Part shown: positions 1 to 10,289 of the stretch, piece after piece | Layout of the letters: the number at the start of each line of letters is the position of its first letter | Numbering within the stretch: position 1 is the stretch's first letter | The notes under the pieces: generated by a model | The model's database searches: none | Told to the model about the DNA's origin: nothing | What the model saw: only the letters and a program-made list of their open reading frames with translations | Made by a program: the position numbers and the translations under genes | Assembly (NCBI GenBank): GCA_028565635.1 | Contig: JAOXYB010036518.1 | Location: 1-13,720 of the forward strand | DNA from: Phoronis ovalis | Lineage: Eukaryota > Phoronida > Phoronidae | Reading direction: 5' to 3' | Length of the DNA stretch: 13,720 bases

Positions 1-251
1 TAGATAGCGGAGATAATTCTGAATTATAGCGCGTGCGTCTGGAAATAAATTTTAACCTGCCTTAAGTTACTTGCGTATTTAACAATTTTCTCCAAGGAAT
101 TAAACTTTGACTGCTAGCTCAGCAAGTAGCATTTCTTTCTTCTACAGCAAGTCGTTTTCACATTTAAGGCTAAGCTAGAATCTCATTACTGCTTTAAATA
201 AAAATTTGTGAAAAGTACATTTTCCTCCTACAAAATAGATATTTTCTTAAA

Positions 252-678
252 TTTAACACTGAGGCTATGTCACAATGGTATTTTCAGACTCGTTTGTGAC
301 AGGTATGAAATATAATTAGCATTTGATGACTCCTTATAAAAGTCATTAGGTGCATATCTTACAGAAATCACAGTGGATACAAATTCATGCTAACAACATT
401 TCAGTTTAGCAAGTAAACAATACTGAGTCCCATAATTTGTTATGGACCATTTTTACTGAATTGTAATCAATTTAATTTAACAAATAAAAAGTGACTCAAA
501 TTTTACAATATTTACAATTTGGTCATATAATGGAAGAATCGTTTAATTCTCAAAATGATGTTAGCATAATTTTAGCTAGATCCTTATGATTTTTATGAGG
601 TGTCATTAAATCCTATTTAAATTTCATACATTTCTCACGAGTCTGAAAATACCACTATGACATAATCTGAATGTTAAA
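252..678. repeat. Imperfect foldback (long inverted repeat), possible MITE remnant
   Basis: Arm 252-401 is inversely repeated at 553-678. An 18-nt block is perfect (TGGTATTTTCAGACTCGT at 276-293 against its complement at 637-654). Further blocks match in the same order: TTTAACA (252-258 / 672-678), TATGTCA (266-272 / 658-664), GTATGAAAT (303-311 / 621-629), a 19-nt block with 16 matches (332-350 / 582-600) and a 15-nt block with 14 matches (387-401 / 553-567). Arms of about 130-150 bp flank a 150-bp centre. No open frame or target-site duplication is evident. Best read as a decayed nonautonomous foldback element in the intron. Confidence 0.65.
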
Positions 679-866
679 CTCTCAGAAAAAATTATGTTGT
701 GTGAAAAAAATATAATCCAGATTTTTGACAAGTTTTTTATTCAAAATAGTAACGAGACTCTAGCTTAATACAGAATATATACTTTTTAAGCATTTATTGA
801 CATTCAAAGGATTGAATTACAACAAAATTAATTCTGTTCTATAATTTAGTTCCATTTTTTTCATTC

Positions 867-910
867 AATAAGGACAAAGAAATACATAAATTTAATAAGG
901 ACAAAGAAAA
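867..910. repeat. Short tandem duplication, 27-nt period
   Basis: AATAAGGACAAAGAAA occurs at 867-882 and again from 894, separated by an AT-rich spacer. A minor intronic duplication. Confidence 0.6.
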
Positions 911-1284
911 TAATTAGCCCGGGTATAAAATTGGCAACATTGTTAAAATGCTCAAATTAAAAAGTGTCCTTACAGTTAAAAAAAATGTCAAGCTGAGGTT
1001 TTAAATAAAATTCTACACATTTGCTTATTACATGAATTTTTAAGCAAAAGCTAATGTGCCCAATCATGACTGACATTTTTTCCACAGCAGAATTTTGACA
1101 ATGCCAAAGGTGATATTCATGAATTTAAGCTGTGGCTCTAGCTTCGTGAATGCGGAGAAAAGCTTAATTTATACAACAAAAAATCACAATATACAACCAA
1201 ATTACGTAGACATCAATAACCTCAGTTTTCATGCATAATTTCTTTAGGCATTAAGAATAACAGTCTAAGGATTTGCTTTCTTAC

Positions 1285-1443
1285 CCTCATAGTTTGTTTT
1301 TTTGATCTTTTTCTTTTTCTTTTGGTCTTCCGGCAAGAAGAATGAGCCTGTAGCCCTTTGGTTAACATTAGCACCACATTCAATAAGCTGTTTCACAGAT
1401 TCTAAATCACCACACACTATTGCTAGATGTAGAGCACTCTCAC
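1285..1443 (-). CDS. TRPV coding exon 4: ankyrin repeat 3 with lysine-rich finger
   Basis: The exon is 159 nt. It enters in phase 1 after ATTAATTATAG (AG at 1445-1444) and leaves in phase 1 at GAGG|GTAAGA (GT at 1284-1283). The first two bases complete Gly193, giving the family-typical EEYYG-ESALHLAIV join. It then reads GDLESVKQLIECGANVNQRATG and FFLPEDQ, the AR3 outer helix and finger loop of TRPV proteins, followed by seven lysines in eight residues (234-241) and TNYE. In the family this leads into a (G)xxYxGEYPLxFAA segment; no such exon is visible to the left in this window, so the next exon is beyond position 1. The lysine run is coding rather than low-complexity intron, since it sits between conserved motifs in one frame and is followed by a good donor. 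Confidence 0.9.
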
Positions 1444-4400
1444 CTATAATTAATGCAAGTGAAATTGTTAAAATATTGTAAACTGTTTTAATCTCATGTG
1501 CATATTTGGGGGATGGGCAATCCAGTACCCTTTGGAGGGTCAGTAGTTGGACCTTCTATAAAAGTGACAAAACAATCCTATAGATTATTTATTAAAATTG
1601 TCTTGGAATACACAGGAATTTTCAAATTGTAGGAATTAAATTTGCCAAATTCATAGGGGGGAAACTAAAGCTGGATCCTTTCTATCTTGCAAAAACTAAT
1701 CATTCTCCAACTTCCCCAACCTGATGAATATATGTGTTTCCAAACCAGAATTCAAATAATAATGTTACTACTGCAAGTATTTTGTAAATTTTATATATTT
1801 TGAATTTCTTTAAACATTGTTCATATGCATAGTTGACAAATCCTGTGTGAACATAGTTTTACCAAACCAATTTTAAAAAGTGATATATTTGATTTTTAAG
1901 ACTGATTTGAGTTTTATCCTGTGAATAAAATATTAATCTGATTAATATTTTCATATTTTCTTTCATATACTATTTTACTGCAAATGGCAAAAGTTATCAA
2001 GCAATCATGTCTGATGGGACAAAATACATTATTTATGCAATTATCTTACTGTTTACTTTAAAAGTTAAACTGGATAAATCATAGAGATGAAATTACTTAC
2101 TACAAACTAGTTTGCAGATCAAGAGAGCTGTACTAGCAAGTTTAGATAATTACAGTTTTAGGATAACAGGTGAAGCGTATGATGCGTATATCTTGACTCT
2201 TCATTTTCAAAATTAAATCACAAGTATCTTTGTATTAGAGACTGTTTAATTTTATGCATAACCATAAAATATATTGGCTAATTTTTTTTTTCTAAAAACC
2301 CTGTTATTGTCTCTGCATGTTTTGGTTGAGCAACCCGTGTTCCATGTAGGGTTCAATACTATAACCTTGCTGTTGTGTTGGTCAGTACATATTAAAAAAA
2401 TTGTTGGACTATATTTTTTGAAATCAAAGAACATGCGGTTGCTGGTATATGCTCTTCCCATTAACTAGCATGCAGGGTCAGTTCCAGAATTTTAGGATTC
2501 AATTTTTATAAAAATTACAGCATATGTTTTGTTTTTAATTTTTTATTACGATTGCTATTATTTAAGTTAGTTTTTTGCTGCTTGATGGGGTTTGAGTAAA
2601 CCTTTTAATCCCCTAAAATGTTCACTGGAAATGTATAATCTTCACCCAGCTCTCTCTACTCCAAAGCCTTTATCCTTGTGTATTTTGTGCCATTAAAGCA
2701 TTACTAACACATAATAAAGGTAACTTTGCATTTGTAAAATTATTTGTTCAACATAAACATATACATCAAACATTTCAAAGCTTATGATTTTATCAACATT
2801 TAAAGTAAAAAATGTTTCAAAACGTAGATAAATAATCAGTATTTGGAAATAGGATCACTATATATTTTGAAAGAGAATCAAATAATTGGTGACTATTGTG
2901 TTGTGTATATCTTTCAAAACAACTGGCAAAAAACACCCCTAGTAACCTGGTCAACTATCACCAGTACCTGATACCTACAATCGATAGTCTGCTTTGTGAA
3001 CTTTGAATGCCTGTGAATAAGAACAATATTTTCACTAATTTTTGTTACAAACAGCAGGTTTCAGATAACATAAAGAACTTTACATATCAATACATAACTA
3101 TATATGTGTCATTACAGTTACAAGTGTGCCTCTGCAGAAGTAAGTTGGGTGTACAGCACCCTTTCATAAAACCATAACCATAGCAGAGTTAAAAAGGATA
3201 TATACTTGTATACCGAACAACAGAAGTTAGAAACAATTACATCTAAATTCCCAAAATAAGTTTTGTTTTCACTCAGTTCATATAATTAGACAAGAGGTTG
3301 TTTACATTTAAATTTTTCGGTTTCATCACCCTTTTAATAAACTTTCAAATATTAACATTAGGACTGAGCTGAATTCCCTCATAACTGTATTCCAACAGTA
3401 AAAATTGAACAATCCCCATTCCATCTATACCATCCTTCAGCACAATCCCCATTCTATCTACACCATCCGTCATCACAACTGGTGATGATGTCATATTTCC
3501 ATTTAGATTTTTTCCAAAGTTAGGAGGTTAATTTAAAGAATATCCTGACTGTCTTCCTAGTTCATGATTAGATAAATTAATAATAAACACATTATTATGA
3601 CCACATTTGTATAAAATTAGCTAATAAATCATTTGTTTTGTATATAGGTAATGATTCCAGGTGTATGATCTAGTACCATATTATTTCTCTACACATAGAG
3701 ACAAAAATAAAGTTCATTGATCTGAAAATACTAAAATAAATAAATATAAATAAGACACTTCAAAAAATATATTCTAGCAGAAGATCAAACAAATTTATTT
3801 GTTAATTTAATATTCGGTATTGATTAAATTAAAATAACTTGTTTATCTCCACATCTACTTAACTGACTTTACATCATCATAAACATATAAATTCTGAGAA
3901 GGGAATTAAAACATATTGCTAATTAATTAAATACGTATTAAATAACACATTTCATCAGATATAAACTTGTTTTGGTCATCATCTTCAAATCTCCTATTGA
4001 TGTTTTAGTCATTAACCTATTTTAGTCAACTAATCAGTAAGTAATTCAATTTGTTGTTAACTTAATTTGCATAAATCTTAGTTATAATTTAAACTATATG
4101 CTTATGATAATCATAAATATAATTACATAATGGTTCTATCAGGTACAAGTGTACTTCTGTTACTGACACAGGCAACAAACAGTTTTTCAATAAATGCTAT
4201 TGGGTTTGCCTTCACTTTGCTTCATGATATATAGCATAATTTTAGAATGGCTGACAATACAAAAGCGTAAACAACAATTTTTTTTTTTTATTTATTAAAT
4301 TTTATTCAAATTTCCAAAATATGCCAAATTTTGACTCTATAAGAATATGTACAACATGTCTTAGTTGTAGAATAAATCATAGTTTGATATCAAAGATTTT

Positions 4401-7400
4401 AAAAGAAATAATACTTTCTGTTTAATAGCATGCTGTTGGTTCATTTAAAAACACCTAGCCCTATCAACCTATGCATAACAGCATCTAATCTCTACTCCAA
4501 CATCGAATGTCAATAAAAATGTAATTTTGAATTATTCTGTTTGTTTACATACATGTACAGTATTGGCTTTCTTTATGGTAGATTTATTTTAATAAATAGA
4601 AATTATTCCATACCCAATTAATTATAATGCAATACTGAACAAGAAAACAAATAAGAAAATCCTAATCTGTATATAAACAGTACAGTCTATCAATAAATGC
4701 TCAATAGTCACAGTTCAATACAGCCACATAATCAATTTCTATGACCTAATGAGACGATTATCTAGGCAACATTACTTTCCAAGTTTGAATGCATTACATA
4801 CCATAATATTCCTCTCCTTCATATATATCCAGTGACAGCTTAGGATACAGTTCCAGTAGCACACTAGCTATTTCTAAGTGAATTGGCGTGGCATTTAAAT
4901 ATAATAAATGTAACACTGTTTCCCCAACTGCACCCCGCTGCTCTAAATCCCAACAGGCATCATGATCTGAGAATTCATTGAAGCCACCTTGTTTATATTC
5001 GGCAAGAACTTCCTCATCGGTGCGAGTGTCCACCAAAGAAGACGTCTGAAAAATGACATTGTACAATATTACAGTGACATATACACTCAGATATATACAC
5101 ATTTAGGTATACGTATAAATGCCGCACAACAGCTATATGTTGTGTGTTTTGCTTAATTCTCAGTGTCTCAAGAATATTTACAGAATCATGGAGTAACAGG
5201 CAGTCTAGCTGTTTACTTGTGTAAAATTACGCTTTAGATGACTAGATGCATATTGCAGCAGTGTCTAAAATGCAGCATTATAGTTTCTAGATCAGGATTT
5301 CTTTAAAGTAATAATGGCTGATCTGACTGACTGACCACTATGTAGAAAGCAAGATCCTTCCAAGAAACAGACGGTCAGATATCTGCCTGTCACAGCCACA
5401 ACATGGCAACTTCTTTAAATATTCAGATGAATAGGAAAACAATTTTTACAAGTTTTTTTAAAACAGGTGATTTAATTGACAGGTAGCTAGCTATTTATCA
5501 TTCAGAATAAACATATGACATTCCATCAGAAAAAAAATACTATGAGGCCAAAGTCACCAAAGTAGGCACAATATGTTACTTGCAAATATGTAATTGTAGA
5601 AATTTCAAAAGATAAAAAATAGCAATTTCAAGATTTTTTGTTATTTGAAATGCTTATCATTATAGGTACAAGCATTATTAGAAATATTGTTGAAAATGTG
5701 CATTCTCCTAATGTTATGGTATGATGTCCTAGCTGGTGCTGTCAGTAATAGCATTCACCTCTAGAAAAGAATCACATCAAAACTCTTAAATCACATTTCA
5801 TAAACAATGCACTTAAACTTATCATGTTAAAATCTAAATTAAATGCAGGCATACTTTTGTGAAGTTTCTACTGAAAAAAAACAAGCAATTGCCAAAACTT
5901 CTAAAGAAAAATTCTTGTCACTATAAATGTAACTTATGTTAAGAAAGATAGACTATACAAGTGTGTAAAAAGTATTCTCAAGGAAATATTTAGCAAAGAA
6001 ATTATATCAGAAAAGAGCAACAGCTATTGATAGCTCTGCATCAGAATATTCACTTCAGGAGCAGAAAAAGTCTTTATTTTCGTGTTAGTTTATATTGTGC
6101 AGAAAAAATCACGCAATTTTAGTAAAAGAATGTCACATGTGCTGTTTTTCTATAGTGCATGAATTAGTAGTATACCTTCGGACCTATCCACGTCTCCTTA
6201 ATAGCGTACATATTAATGTAGCGGCTATCTACAAGTTGCTGTAATAAATCAAAACAAGTAAAACAGTGTCATCAGATGTGTTTTACCGCACTGTCATAAT
6301 GGTGTAGTTTGTACTTACCGCCAAAACCTAAATTTTAAATGTAGCATTAGAAAAACTCAGCTACTCTGATTTTTGGTTATATAGGTACATAACCTGTTTT
6401 GGGTATGAAAACAGAATGATTTGAATGGAAATATTTTTCCTTTATCCTAAGGCTCCAGCTTGTGGAAAGTTTAGGCTGTAGCAATTTTTAGTGTTAAGCA
6501 ATGTAAGGTGGTTGACAATGATAAAATACAAGCCATGTATTTCTATGATGGAAATTTTTTTTTACAACTGGATAAAGGCCATAACAAAAAATTAAGATGT
6601 ACATAACGAAGACTGAAATTCAGTTATATTTTCGGTATTGGTCACAACTTATATTTTTATCCTTTTTTCCTAATTTTAAATTTGTTACGAATTGACTAAT
6701 AAATTATACATAATGTTACACTAGTTATATTCAATATTATTTGAAAAGGATTGTTTATCATTGCACTATTTTTTCATAAATAAACTACTTAAGACACATT
6801 GAAGTTGACAAGTATAAAATATGATAATATATGAAAATATAACACATAAAATGCTAATGTACTGGAATAAGAATGATACAATTAGATACATCAGGTCCAG
6901 CTAATAAGTATTAAAAACATTGATTTATTATTTTCATGTTATTATACAGGAACCTCTCACTTCCTTATTCTTTAATGTAAACCTAAGCATGTTTGCTGTT
7001 ACCATAGCAACAAAAAAGAATTGTAGCATTCACCTTTATTCTACTTTATTAATAATTATTGATCATTTCCAGGTTGTTGTATATTTAAGGTAGAAATAGA
7101 TTGATAAACTTATAATAACGTCAAACTTACTAAAGACTGCATTGTTAGTCTTCTGGCTTTAGTACAAACAAGTGAGCTGAACTTTTCTAAGATAGACACC
7201 TTAAAATCTTTTAAACCTACTATATGTGGCTTATCAAACTTTTACTTAAGCTGTTCAGGAAAGTTTGATATAATGTTTAATTTTATGCTTTAACAGTAAT
7301 AAAATAATTTTTTTCTTTTGTTCACTTGTGACTGCAGAAGTTTTGAATTTAAAAAAATGTCTTTAAAAATGCAATACAAATAAAACTTGATATATATAGT

Positions 7401-8108
7401 GATATTCATGCACTTAGGTTAACAAAGTGTCATCATCAAATTTATCATTTTATCGATTAGAAGATATATAACAAGAATAGTTAGTACACAGGTAAATACC
7501 TTGTCTAACTGAAGCATGATACAAAATATTAGTTTCAGAGATTTAAAGATCATGTACTAGTACTTTAGTTGTAACAAAAATGGCGATGTCAAAACTTCTT
7601 TAGATTTTTTATTTGATTCAAAGTTTAAACCATTCTTATCCTGTTCTTTACTTGAAATATTGAAATTAATAAATAATAGAATTTAAAAGTAACTTTTAAC
7701 CTTTCCCTAGAAATAGACTTGTAGTTGATAGACAGGAGTTTTATCAAAATCTGCAAAATTTGATTAGCCTGATTTTTGAATGTCATTGCCATAGCATAAT
7801 TATAACCAATCCAACAAAAATTGACAGCGGAAACTTACATTTTGTGCTTGTCCTTTTGTCAACCATCTTAAATAATCCACTTTTTTTATTGTTGCTCCTT
7901 TCCCCTCATTATATTGAAATTGTCTAAAATTGTCTGTCACATAGTCCTCCACACTTTCAATTCCATGTTCCATATAAATATCTATAAGTTTTCCTCCCTT
8001 ATTTAAGTTTGCGTACATGTAAACTGGGTTAACTTTGGCCTCCTCATTTTGCTTTCGCCAACCAGCTTCAGCATCATGCTTATATCCTTTACGTAGAATA
8101 TTTCCCAT
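1285..8108 (-). CDS. TRPV-family cation channel, N-terminal part (spliced, 3' part outside window)
   Basis: The coding join on the minus strand is 8108-7839, 6238-6176, 5045-4802, 1443-1285, giving 245 residues plus one base of codon 246. Intron phases are 0, 0, 1 and 1, and every junction keeps the frame. The joined protein has the hallmark ankyrin segment of invertebrate TRPV channels: a Cys-Trp followed by RGAVGET.LH, LNAT.IH, YPKL, then EEYYGESALHLAIV, GANVNQRATG and FFLPEDQ. From family knowledge, TRPV subunits form tetrameric Ca2+-permeable cation channels at membranes, often ciliary or sensory in invertebrates, with about six N-terminal ankyrin repeats before six membrane helices. Only the N-terminus through AR3 is here; AR4-AR6, the membrane domain and pore lie beyond position 1. 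The gene spans at least 6.8 kb of the window. I cannot decide between the Nanchung/OCR and Inactive/OSM-9 clades from this part. The family call is firm; exon edges are inferred from splice consensus and phase. Confidence 0.9.
1444..4801 (-). other. TRPV intron between coding exons 3 and 4 (3.36 kb)
   Basis: The exons on either side join exactly within a conserved ankyrin motif (Gly193), so no coding exon is needed here. The sequence is AT-rich with few CpG dinucleotides, a run of 12 T at 4278-4289 and a two-copy 33-nt duplication at 3410-3475. Short open frames around 2252-2468 on both strands overlap each other and have no coding features. Confidence 0.75.
3410..3475. repeat. Two-copy 33-nt tandem duplication
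   Basis: CAATCCCCATTC.ATCTA.ACCATCC occurs at 3410 and 3443 with only a few differences. Noncoding, within the 3.36-kb intron. Confidence 0.75.
4802..5045 (-). CDS. TRPV coding exon 3: ankyrin domain start through AR2
   Basis: The exon is 244 nt (81 codons plus one base) and encodes residues 112-192. The acceptor is GTCATTTTTCAG (AG at 5047-5046) and the donor TATG|GTATGTAA (GT at 4801-4800), phase 1. It reads TSSLVDTRTDEEVLAEY..., then CWDLEQRGAVGETVLHLL (residues 142-159), LNATPIHLEIA, LYPKLSLDIY and EGEEYY. This is the highly conserved invertebrate TRPV stretch around ankyrin repeat 2, in which vertebrate TRPV5/6 have the GDTALHLAALN equivalent. The hydrophobic residues encoded just upstream of the acceptor come from intron sequence read through and are not a transmembrane helix. 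This is the strongest single exon for the family assignment. Confidence 0.92.
5046..6175 (-). other. TRPV intron between coding exons 2 and 3 (1.13 kb)
   Basis: AT-rich intron bounded by GTATAC at 6175 and TTTTTCAG at 5046, phase 0. I see no further exon or recognisable repeat in it. Confidence 0.6.
6176..6238 (-). CDS. TRPV coding exon 2: 63-nt in-phase exon (residues 91-111)
   Basis: This small exon lies between an acceptor TTTATTACAG (AG at 6240-6239) and a donor AAG|GTATAC (GT at 6175-6174). It is exactly 21 codons long, phase 0 at both ends and stop-free. The peptide starts QLVDSRYINMYAIKE and ends TWIGPK. The flanking coding exons are also phase 0 here, so including it yields ...KGQAQN-QLVDSRY...IGPK-TSSLVDT... 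without disrupting the frame. It is richer in CpG and G+C than the surrounding intron, which supports coding function. It probably forms the linker just before the first canonical ankyrin helix pair. Because both ends are phase 0 it could also be skipped without breaking the frame. I did not match it to a remembered homologue, so the evidence is splice signals, phase and composition. Confidence 0.72.
6239..7838 (-). other. TRPV intron between coding exons 1 and 2 (1.6 kb)
   Basis: Phase 0 intron from GTAAGTTTCC at 7838 to TTATTACAG at 6239. It holds one 9-nt acceptor/donor pair at 6319-6327 that may be a decoy or a tiny optional exon. Otherwise it is AT-rich and without supported features. 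Confidence 0.6.
7839..8108 (-). CDS. TRPV coding exon 1: start codon and N-terminal 90 residues
   Basis: This exon encodes residues 1-90 and begins MGNILRKGY. I chose the ATG at 8108-8106 because it has A at -3 and G at +4; the open frame extends only a few codons further to TTG and ATC before a TAA just inside the probable intron. The exon ends AAT|GTAAGT, a consensus donor with GT at 7838-7837, in phase 0. Residues 29-50 contain a PVYMYANLNKGGKLIDIYMEH segment, a pattern I associate with the region before the ankyrin domain in invertebrate TRPV subunits (from memory). The rest is charged and soluble with no membrane segment, as expected for the cytosolic N-terminus. Gly2 could be N-myristoylated, but Arg rather than Ser/Thr at position 6 argues against it. 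Reading past the donor gives hydrophobic residues to a stop, which I regard as intronic. Confidence 0.87.
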
Positions 8109-8131
8109 ACTTTTATCCAAGTACAAGATGG
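8109..8131 (-). other. 5'-UTR part of the start-codon exon, with acceptor
   Basis: The minus strand reads CAACTTTATTTTTTAAG|CC, a pyrimidine-rich acceptor with AG at 8133-8132, 23 nt upstream of the chosen ATG. This implies at least one upstream noncoding or partly coding exon. A second, weaker AG at 8110-8109 (GATAAAAG|TATGGG) lacks a pyrimidine tract but would put an upstream ATG in frame with the channel. Confidence 0.5.
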
Positions 8132-8330
8132 CTTAAAAAATAAAGTTGTACCTTGTTATTTATTTCCATGATAATAAACTATGTAGTCTATGTCCATAAG
8201 TAGTATATTAAAAATTCCTTGTTAAAATTAAGCCATTATTGTTTTTCTTGTATCAAAGTATCCAACACTAATTATTTAAATAATGTTCCTGGGAACTATT
8301 TTCTCAATTTTCCTCCCATTCTGCACTTAC

Positions 8331-8351
8331 ATCATGGCTTCTTCTTTAAAT
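8331..8351 (-). other. Candidate 21-nt 5' microexon carrying an upstream ATG
   Basis: On the minus strand a good acceptor (TTTTGTTATTTCAG, AG at 8353-8352) and a consensus donor (GTAAGTGCAG, GT at 8330-8329) flank 21 nt that contain GCCATGAT. The 199-nt intron to the start-codon exon is a reasonable size. Spliced to the acceptor at 8133-8132, its ATG opens a short frame, MIHLVLG then TAA, whose stop ends 4 nt before the channel ATG. It is supported by splice signals only, so it could be a chance pair. Confidence 0.35.
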
Positions 8352-8763
8352 CTGAAATAACAAAATCAAGTCAAAATAATGTACTTACGTAATATTCATT
8401 TAAGTAGTACACATTTTTTTATATAAATACTTTCAAAAAGTATAAAAAAATTTTTAAAGACGTATCAAAAATCTGCTGGTCATGCAAAACTTTGGTGTGT
8501 ACTTATGTACACATCATTCTTCAAAACCAACACATGTGAAAATCATGTTTCATGATTCTGACCAAATATAGAAATAAAATATAAAAAAATAACATAGAAA
8601 CACTAAATATAGATAGCAGTATTGTAGTTACAAGTACAGTATTCGTGAGGAGACAATAGGTATTTTGTTAAACAACTATAACCTGAATAAAAGAAAAAGA
8701 TTTATAAAAGGGCAAGACACCTGTTTTATAACACAACAAAAACAAACACAGGACATAAGGAGC

Positions 8764-8849
8764 CAACATAAACACCTTCTATTACTTTATAATAGTTGTC
8801 CTAAGGCAACACAAACACCTTCTATTACTTTACAATAGTTTCCCTAAGT
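8764..8849. repeat. Two-copy 43-nt tandem duplication
   Basis: Copies at 8764-8806 and 8807-8849 share about 38 of 43 positions, including AACACCTTCTATTACTTTA. The two are directly adjacent, as expected for a recent local duplication. Confidence 0.85.
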
Positions 8850-10289
8850 TTGAGTCCTTGTCAGTGTCTGCTAGCTTCACCGGTCCCAGTACTGGCTACA
8901 CAAAATATATACATTTATTATAGGTATAAATATTTAAACCTCAGAGCAAAAGTAAAAAATTTACAAAGATTTTGACGGTTCTATAATTTAACTGTCATAA
9001 ATATATGTACACAATATTTAAATGAGAATGTTCATCTGGCTTAATTAGCTATGCTGCAGTAATTAAGATGTAAACACTTGAAATCATAATGTATTAATCG
9101 TAATAGTTAAAAAATTTAAACACTCCTAAACTTTGATGTTTTGTTAATATAATAATACATATTTCCCTGTAATAAATAATTATCATAAATCTACATTTTC
9201 AATTAACTAAAAAGTTGATTATTAAAAAATGACTGATGATAATGTACTGTACATACCTAGAAGAAAATTTGGACTTGTAATTGACAGCTGGTAGAAAATA
9301 TCATTAGACCCATGCAAAGCTTAGGTTCCTCTTCAGTCAGCCATATTTTCTTTAGTATGTAAAATTTCTAAATTCTTAAACTTCTTGTGTGTTTCAAAAT
9401 ATGAAATGCACATTATACTGAAATACCTCCAGCAGAAAATATATCTTCACTGTTTTAAAGCTCATCTGACAAAAACAGATAGATATATTATAAATTTTCA
9501 ACCGTTTCGTCTTAAAGCAATTTTTAGAAGAACTTATTAAAAACTATGTCTAGTTGCAATGTTAGTCATTTGTCTGCATTTCAATAATTAGATCAATTTT
9601 AAGGATTGATATATCTGAATTTAGTGCCTATAAAAATGCCATGTTAGCAAGTGGAACCCTAATATAGTTTATCAGTAAAGAGTAGATACATTTCAGAGCT
9701 ATTAAAATTTATTATGAAACCAATGAAAAGCATGTAACAAAGAGATCCAATACAATTATAGCACTAAACAACTCTTTTATTTACCAATTAAACATTAATC
9801 AGGAATGGGATAATCACACATCTAACTGAAACTAATCACACAAATAAATATGTATGGCTGCTAAGTAAGAGTGTACTTATTCATTTAATAGGATCTGCCA
9901 AAACATTTGCTATTTAAACACCACCTTTCCAACAAATAAAAATTTAATTTTGTTAGCAAATAAAAGTTCTACAGCTCAACAGTGACTGAAGTACTGGATT
10001 GTATAAATGCAGTGCAGTTATTTGATTGCATGTCCTACTAACACATCATTGTGTACATGTTGAACCATTAAATCTACCTCCACACTAATAGAATGAAAGA
10101 ATTAAGATACAGAAATGTGAAAATAACTGCAGTTCTTGAAGAATTATAAGTATGATGGACAGCAATAGAAGAAAATTAATCACAAAAATGTGTTTTCCAT
10201 AATCATGGCTCACAGAATCACAGTAAAATAACTGAATATGATCATAAATCATGACAAATTCTACTACAACAGGGTGGGTCACTACGCTT

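Larger units (their letters stand above)
1..1284 (-). other. Intron downstream of TRPV exon 4 (continues past left edge)
   Basis: AT-rich sequence following the donor at 1284-1283. I looked on the minus strand for the next family segment (GEYPLxFAA) and did not find it. It contains the foldback at 252-678 and a short tandem duplication at 867-910. No other gene is supported. Confidence 0.7.

Noticed and set aside
2252-2468. Overlapping open frames on both strands
   Set aside because: They are mirror images of each other within an intron, of chance length, and show no conserved motif.
5046-5102. Hydrophobic N-terminal extension before TRPV exon 3 that resembles a signal or membrane segment
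   Set aside because: It is translated intron; the TTTTTCAG acceptor at 5046 and the phase match with exon 2 mark the true exon edge.
7800-7838. Hydrophobic C-terminal tail after TRPV exon 1
   Set aside because: It lies beyond a consensus GTAAGT donor and is intron read through to a stop.
8880-8902. GC-richer patch with CCAGTACTGG palindrome and possible acceptor/donor pair
   Set aside because: A 10-bp palindrome and a 15-nt acceptor/donor interval are too weak to call as an exon or binding site.
10085-10282. 65-codon minus-strand frame rich in Leu/Ile at its C-terminus
   Set aside because: The hydrophobic run is what AT-rich DNA gives in this frame; there are no splice signals or motif to support it.
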